From Oscillospiraceae bacterium (lineage in GTDB: Bacteria > Bacillota > Clostridia > Oscillospirales > Oscillospiraceae): a stretch of 8,528 nt of DNA. The notes beneath the pieces were generated by a model, which searched no databases, was not told where the DNA came from, and worked only from the letters and a program-made list of their open reading frames with translations. The DNA lies in contig JAFXBH010000302.1 of NCBI GenBank assembly GCA_017521875.1, positions 1 through 8,528 of the forward strand, in the 5' to 3' direction. Made by a program: the position numbers and the translations under genes. Below, one piece after another: positions 6,982 to 8,528 of the stretch (position 1 is the first letter of the stretch; each line of letters begins with the position of its first letter).

Positions 6982-7001
6982 ATGAAGTAATCTTACTTCA
7001 T
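6982..7001. repeat. Perfect inverted repeat overlapping the rplL stop codon
   Basis: ATGAAGTAA (6982-6990) and TTACTTCAT (6993-7001) are exact 9-bp inverted arms with a 2-nt centre. The right arm contains the last codons and stop of rplL. In RNA a stem of about 8 bp with a 4-nt loop could form. Function unknown; chance occurrence is possible. Confidence 0.6.
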
Positions 7002-7367
7002 CTCGGCCTCGGCGCCAGCTTCCTTCAGCTTTGCAACGATCTGCTCGGCCTCTTCCTTGGCGATAGCTTCCTTCAAAGTCTTGGGGCAGTTGTCAACCAG
7101 ATCCTTAGCGTCCTTCAGACCCAGACCGGTCAGTTCGCGAACGACCTTGATAACGTTCAGCTTGGAAGCGCCGGCATCCTTCAGGATGACGTCGAACTCA
7201 GTCTTCTCTTCTACAGCCTCAGCAGCGCCAGCGGCGGGAGCAGCAACAGCAGCAGCAGCGGCGGAAACGCCGAAAACTTCCTCCAGAGTGTGAACCAGTT
7301 CGGACAGTTCCAGAACGGTCAAACCCTTAACCTCTTCTACCAGAGCAGTGATCTTTTCACTAGCCAT
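6993..7367 (-). CDS. rplL: Ribosomal protein L7/L12
   Basis: L7/L12 forms the flexible stalk of the large ribosomal subunit that recruits translational GTPases; its dimers attach through L10. The 124-residue product shows the full layout: N-terminal dimerisation domain (about 1-35, ending in LEEVFGVS), an Ala-rich hinge (about 36-52) and a C-terminal factor-binding domain (from about 55) with the conserved [24 protein letters not shown]. Cysteine 94 in DNCPKT occupies a place that is often Ala or Gly in other bacteria. AGGAGG at 7376-7381 lies 8 nt before the ATG. It follows rplJ by 55 nt with no terminator between, so both are made from one transcript. Downstream there is a hairpin and then an unrelated membrane protein, not rpoB. 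Confidence 0.98.
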   Translation of the reverse strand: MASEKITALVEEVKGLTVLELSELVHTLEEVFGVSAAAAAVAAPAAGAAEAVEEKTEFDVILKDAGASKLNVIKVVRELTGLGLKDAKDLVDNCPKTLKEAIAKEEAEQIVAKLKEAGAEAEMK

Positions 7368-7422
7368 TGTGATATCCTCCTAAATGTTAAATGTGTTTAA
7401 TGTTTGTGAGTTTACGAACAAA

Positions 7423-7947
7423 TTAGGCTTCTGCAGATTCTGCAGGAGCGCCGCCTTCTTTCTGGATACGAACCTGATCCAATACGAAAGCCAGGCTGGA
7501 GATAGGTGCCAGGAAGGTACCAAGCACAGAAGCGACCAGAGCATTTTTGCTGGGCAGTTCGCCGAAACCGTTCAGTTGGTCTGCGGACAGAACAGAGCCT
7601 TCAACAATGCCGCCCTTGATAGCCAGAGGGAGCTTGTTCTTCTTAGCGTACTCGCATACGATACGAGCGGGAGCGATGGGATCGCCGGTGGTGCTGGCCA
7701 TAGCGGTAGTGCCGTTGAGAACCTCGTCGAAATCGTAGCCATTTTCCTTGGCAGCGAAACGGGTCAGAGTGTTCTTAACAACGGAGTACTCCACGCCTGC
7801 ATCACGGAACTGCTTACGCAGAGCGGCATCCTGAGCAACGGTGATACCCTTGTATTCAACGAAGACCACGGAAGTAGCTTCCTTGATCTTAGCGGACAGG
7901 GATTCAACAACTGCCTTTTTGCTCTCAAGAACCTTTGCGTTGGGCAT
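7423..7947 (-). CDS. rplJ: Ribosomal protein L10
   Basis: L10 anchors L7/L12 dimers to the 23S rRNA at the stalk base, and the L10-L12 complex also represses its own mRNA through the leader. The 174-residue product begins MPNAKVLESKKAVVESLSAKI and contains VVFVEYKGITVAQDAALRKQF and VEYSVVKNTLTRFAA, the conserved rRNA-binding part. The C-terminal region, LAPISSLAFVLDQVRIQKEG, is the helix that carries the L12 dimers. The ATG at 7947 is chosen because GGAGGTGA lies 7 nt upstream; a longer frame to 8013 would run through the attenuator and is rejected. It is cotranscribed with rplL and preceded by a regulated leader. Confidence 0.98.
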   Translation of the reverse strand: MPNAKVLESKKAVVESLSAKIKEATSVVFVEYKGITVAQDAALRKQFRDAGVEYSVVKNTLTRFAAKENGYDFDEVLNGTTAMASTTGDPIAPARIVCEYAKKNKLPLAIKGGIVEGSVLSADQLNGFGELPSKNALVASVLGTFLAPISSLAFVLDQVRIQKEGGAPAESAEA

Positions 7948-7954
7948 GTGTGTT

Positions 7955-7962
7955 TCACCTCC
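7955..7962 (-). promoter_or_regulatory. Ribosome binding site of rplJ
   Basis: GGAGGTGA on the minus strand, 7 nt before the ATG at 7947; it sets the start and lies 7 nt beyond the attenuator U-tract. Confidence 0.9.
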
Positions 7963-7969
7963 GAAAACT

Positions 7970-7996
7970 AAAAAAATGTCTTCCTGCCAGAAGACA
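7970..7996 (-). terminator. Transcription attenuator in the rplJL leader
   Basis: On the minus strand TGTCTTC (7996-7990) pairs with GAAGACA (7983-7977), extendable by one wobble pair, and is followed directly by seven T (7976-7970). This is an intrinsic terminator upstream of rplJ, inside the leader, so it must be regulated for the operon to be expressed. Confidence 0.85.
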
Positions 7997-8023
7997 GAAA
8001 GACACGCAAACAATCAAAATGTT

Positions 8024-8067
8024 AGACGCACCTCGGCAGGACTTATGCTTTGCAGCGCCTGCTGTCT
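8024..8067 (-). ncRNA. L10 leader, autoregulatory RNA element
   Basis: The leader between the rplJL promoter and rplJ shows the L10-leader pattern. AGAC (8067-8064) pairs with GTCT (8027-8024), and GCAGG (8062-8058) pairs with CCTGC (8040-8036). An asymmetric CGAGGTGC internal loop lies between them, and a small TGC-AAA-GCA hairpin sits at the tip. This mimics the L10 site on 23S rRNA, so excess L10-L12 complex should bind and reduce expression. In B. subtilis the same element acts by transcription termination, and here too a terminator follows at 7996-7970. Confidence 0.85.
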
Positions 8068-8081
8068 TTGGCAACAGTCGA

Positions 8082-8110
8082 ATTCTACCATATCTATAGA
8101 AAATTGTCAA
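8082..8110 (-). promoter_or_regulatory. Promoter of the rplJL operon
   Basis: A perfect TTGACA (8110-8105) and TAGAAT (8087-8082) are 17 nt apart on the minus strand. Seven A just upstream (8121-8115) may serve as an UP element. The start is predicted near 8078-8075, giving a leader of roughly 130 nt before rplJ. Confidence 0.9.
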
Positions 8111-8142
8111 GCGCTTTTTTTGAAGAACTTCATAAATATTTT

Positions 8143-8177
8143 AAAAACCCGGAAGACGGTGTGTCTTCCGGGTTTTT
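8143..8177 (-). terminator. Intrinsic terminator after rplA
   Basis: A perfect 15-bp stem (8143-8157 with 8163-8177) closes a 5-nt loop, beginning 9 nt after the rplA stop and ending in five T on the minus strand. It separates the rplA transcript from the rplJL promoter, so the two ribosomal operons are transcribed apart. As the arms end in A5 and T5 it could in principle also act on the plus strand, but no plus-strand gene feeds it. Confidence 0.93.
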
Positions 8178-8186
8178 GGTAGCAAA

Positions 8187-8528
8187 TTAGTTGCCGTACT
8201 TGGAAGTGTTAACCTTCACGCCGGGGCCCATAGTGGAAGCCACGGTGCAGGAACGAACGTACTGACCCTTTGCTGCAGCGGGCTTAGCCTTGATAACAGC
8301 ATTCATCAGGGTGTCCATGTTCTCGGTCAACTTTTCAGAACCGAAGGAAACCTTGCCGATGGGGCAGTGGATGATGTTGGTCTTGTCCAGACGGTACTCA
8401 ACCTTACCGGCCTTGATCTCCTGCACAGCAGAAGCAACGTTGGGGGTAACAGTACCAGCCTTGGGGGAGGGCATCAAGCCCTTGGGGCCCAAAACCTTAC
8501 CCAGACGGCCAACCACACCCATCATCTC
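8187..8528 (-). CDS. rplA: Ribosomal protein L1, C-terminal part (5' end outside window)
   Basis: L1 binds 23S rRNA at the L1 stalk and helps release of deacylated tRNA; in many bacteria it also represses its own mRNA. The last 113 codons are present. The segment [26 protein letters not shown] is the conserved inter-domain core, and [20 protein letters not shown] with [17 protein letters not shown] belongs to the returning domain I. The protein ends in SKYGN. Homologues are about 230 residues, so roughly half is missing off the right edge, where rplK would be expected upstream. The stop is followed by a strong terminator. Confidence 0.96.
   Translation of the reverse strand, partial: EMMGVVGRLGKVLGPKGLMPSPKAGTVTPNVASAVQEIKAGKVEYRLDKTNIIHCPIGKVSFGSEKLTENMDTLMNAVIKAKPAAAKGQYVRSCTVASTMGPGVKVNTSKYGN

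Noticed and set aside
7384..7971. A 195-codon plus-strand frame opposite rplJ
   Set aside because: It is antisense to a strongly conserved ribosomal protein gene and has no ribosome binding site or recognisable domain.
8121..8132. Short dyad TGAAG-AA-CTTCA upstream of the rplJL promoter
   Set aside because: Only 5-bp arms in an A/T-rich stretch between terminator and promoter; expected by chance.
7977..8170. The octamer GGAAGACA occurring in both the rplA terminator and the rplJL attenuator
   Set aside because: Each copy is explained by its own hairpin; a regulatory cross-pairing would need read-through of the strong rplA terminator, and nothing else supports it.

Overview
The window reads as chromosomal core genome of a member of the Firmicutes, class Clostridia. 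An Oscillospiraceae-like gut anaerobe is my best guess, from the L7/L12, L10 and L1 protein sequences and the Gram-positive style AGGAGG ribosome binding sites. This placement is inference; no rRNA gene is present to confirm it. I see no mobile element, CRISPR array, tRNA or phage gene, and almost every base is accounted for by housekeeping genes or their control signals.

Left half, plus strand: a tightly packed run holds the 3' end of comEC (DNA uptake channel, metallo-beta-lactamase-like domain), holA (DNA polymerase III delta subunit), an RNase M5-like Toprim protein (5S rRNA maturation), and an ABC-F family ATPase. Gaps are 4 nt or genes overlap by 8 nt, so translational coupling is likely. 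A near-perfect sigma-A promoter overlaps the ABC-F stop codon and drives an Mrp/NBP35-type Fe-S cluster carrier ATPase. That gene ends at a hairpin terminator shared with the convergent minus-strand genes.

Right half, minus strand, read from right to left: the 3' end of rplA (L1) with a strong intrinsic terminator; a TTGACA/TAGAAT promoter; an L10-leader RNA followed by an intrinsic terminator (attenuator); rplJ (L10) and rplL (L7/L12); a hairpin with an imperfect U-tract; a multi-pass membrane protein of unknown function; then, behind its own promoter, a CofE-like protein (F420-0:glutamate ligase family) of unknown role in such bacteria.

The genes serve replication, rRNA maturation, translation and Fe-S assembly. 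The least explained parts are the CofE-like protein, the membrane protein placed where rpoB often follows rplL, and several inverted repeats at control positions. The best-supported regulatory logic is the rplJL leader: one CCTGC segment can pair either inside the L10-binding fold or with the terminator hairpin, but not both. I found no convincing new multi-gene system.
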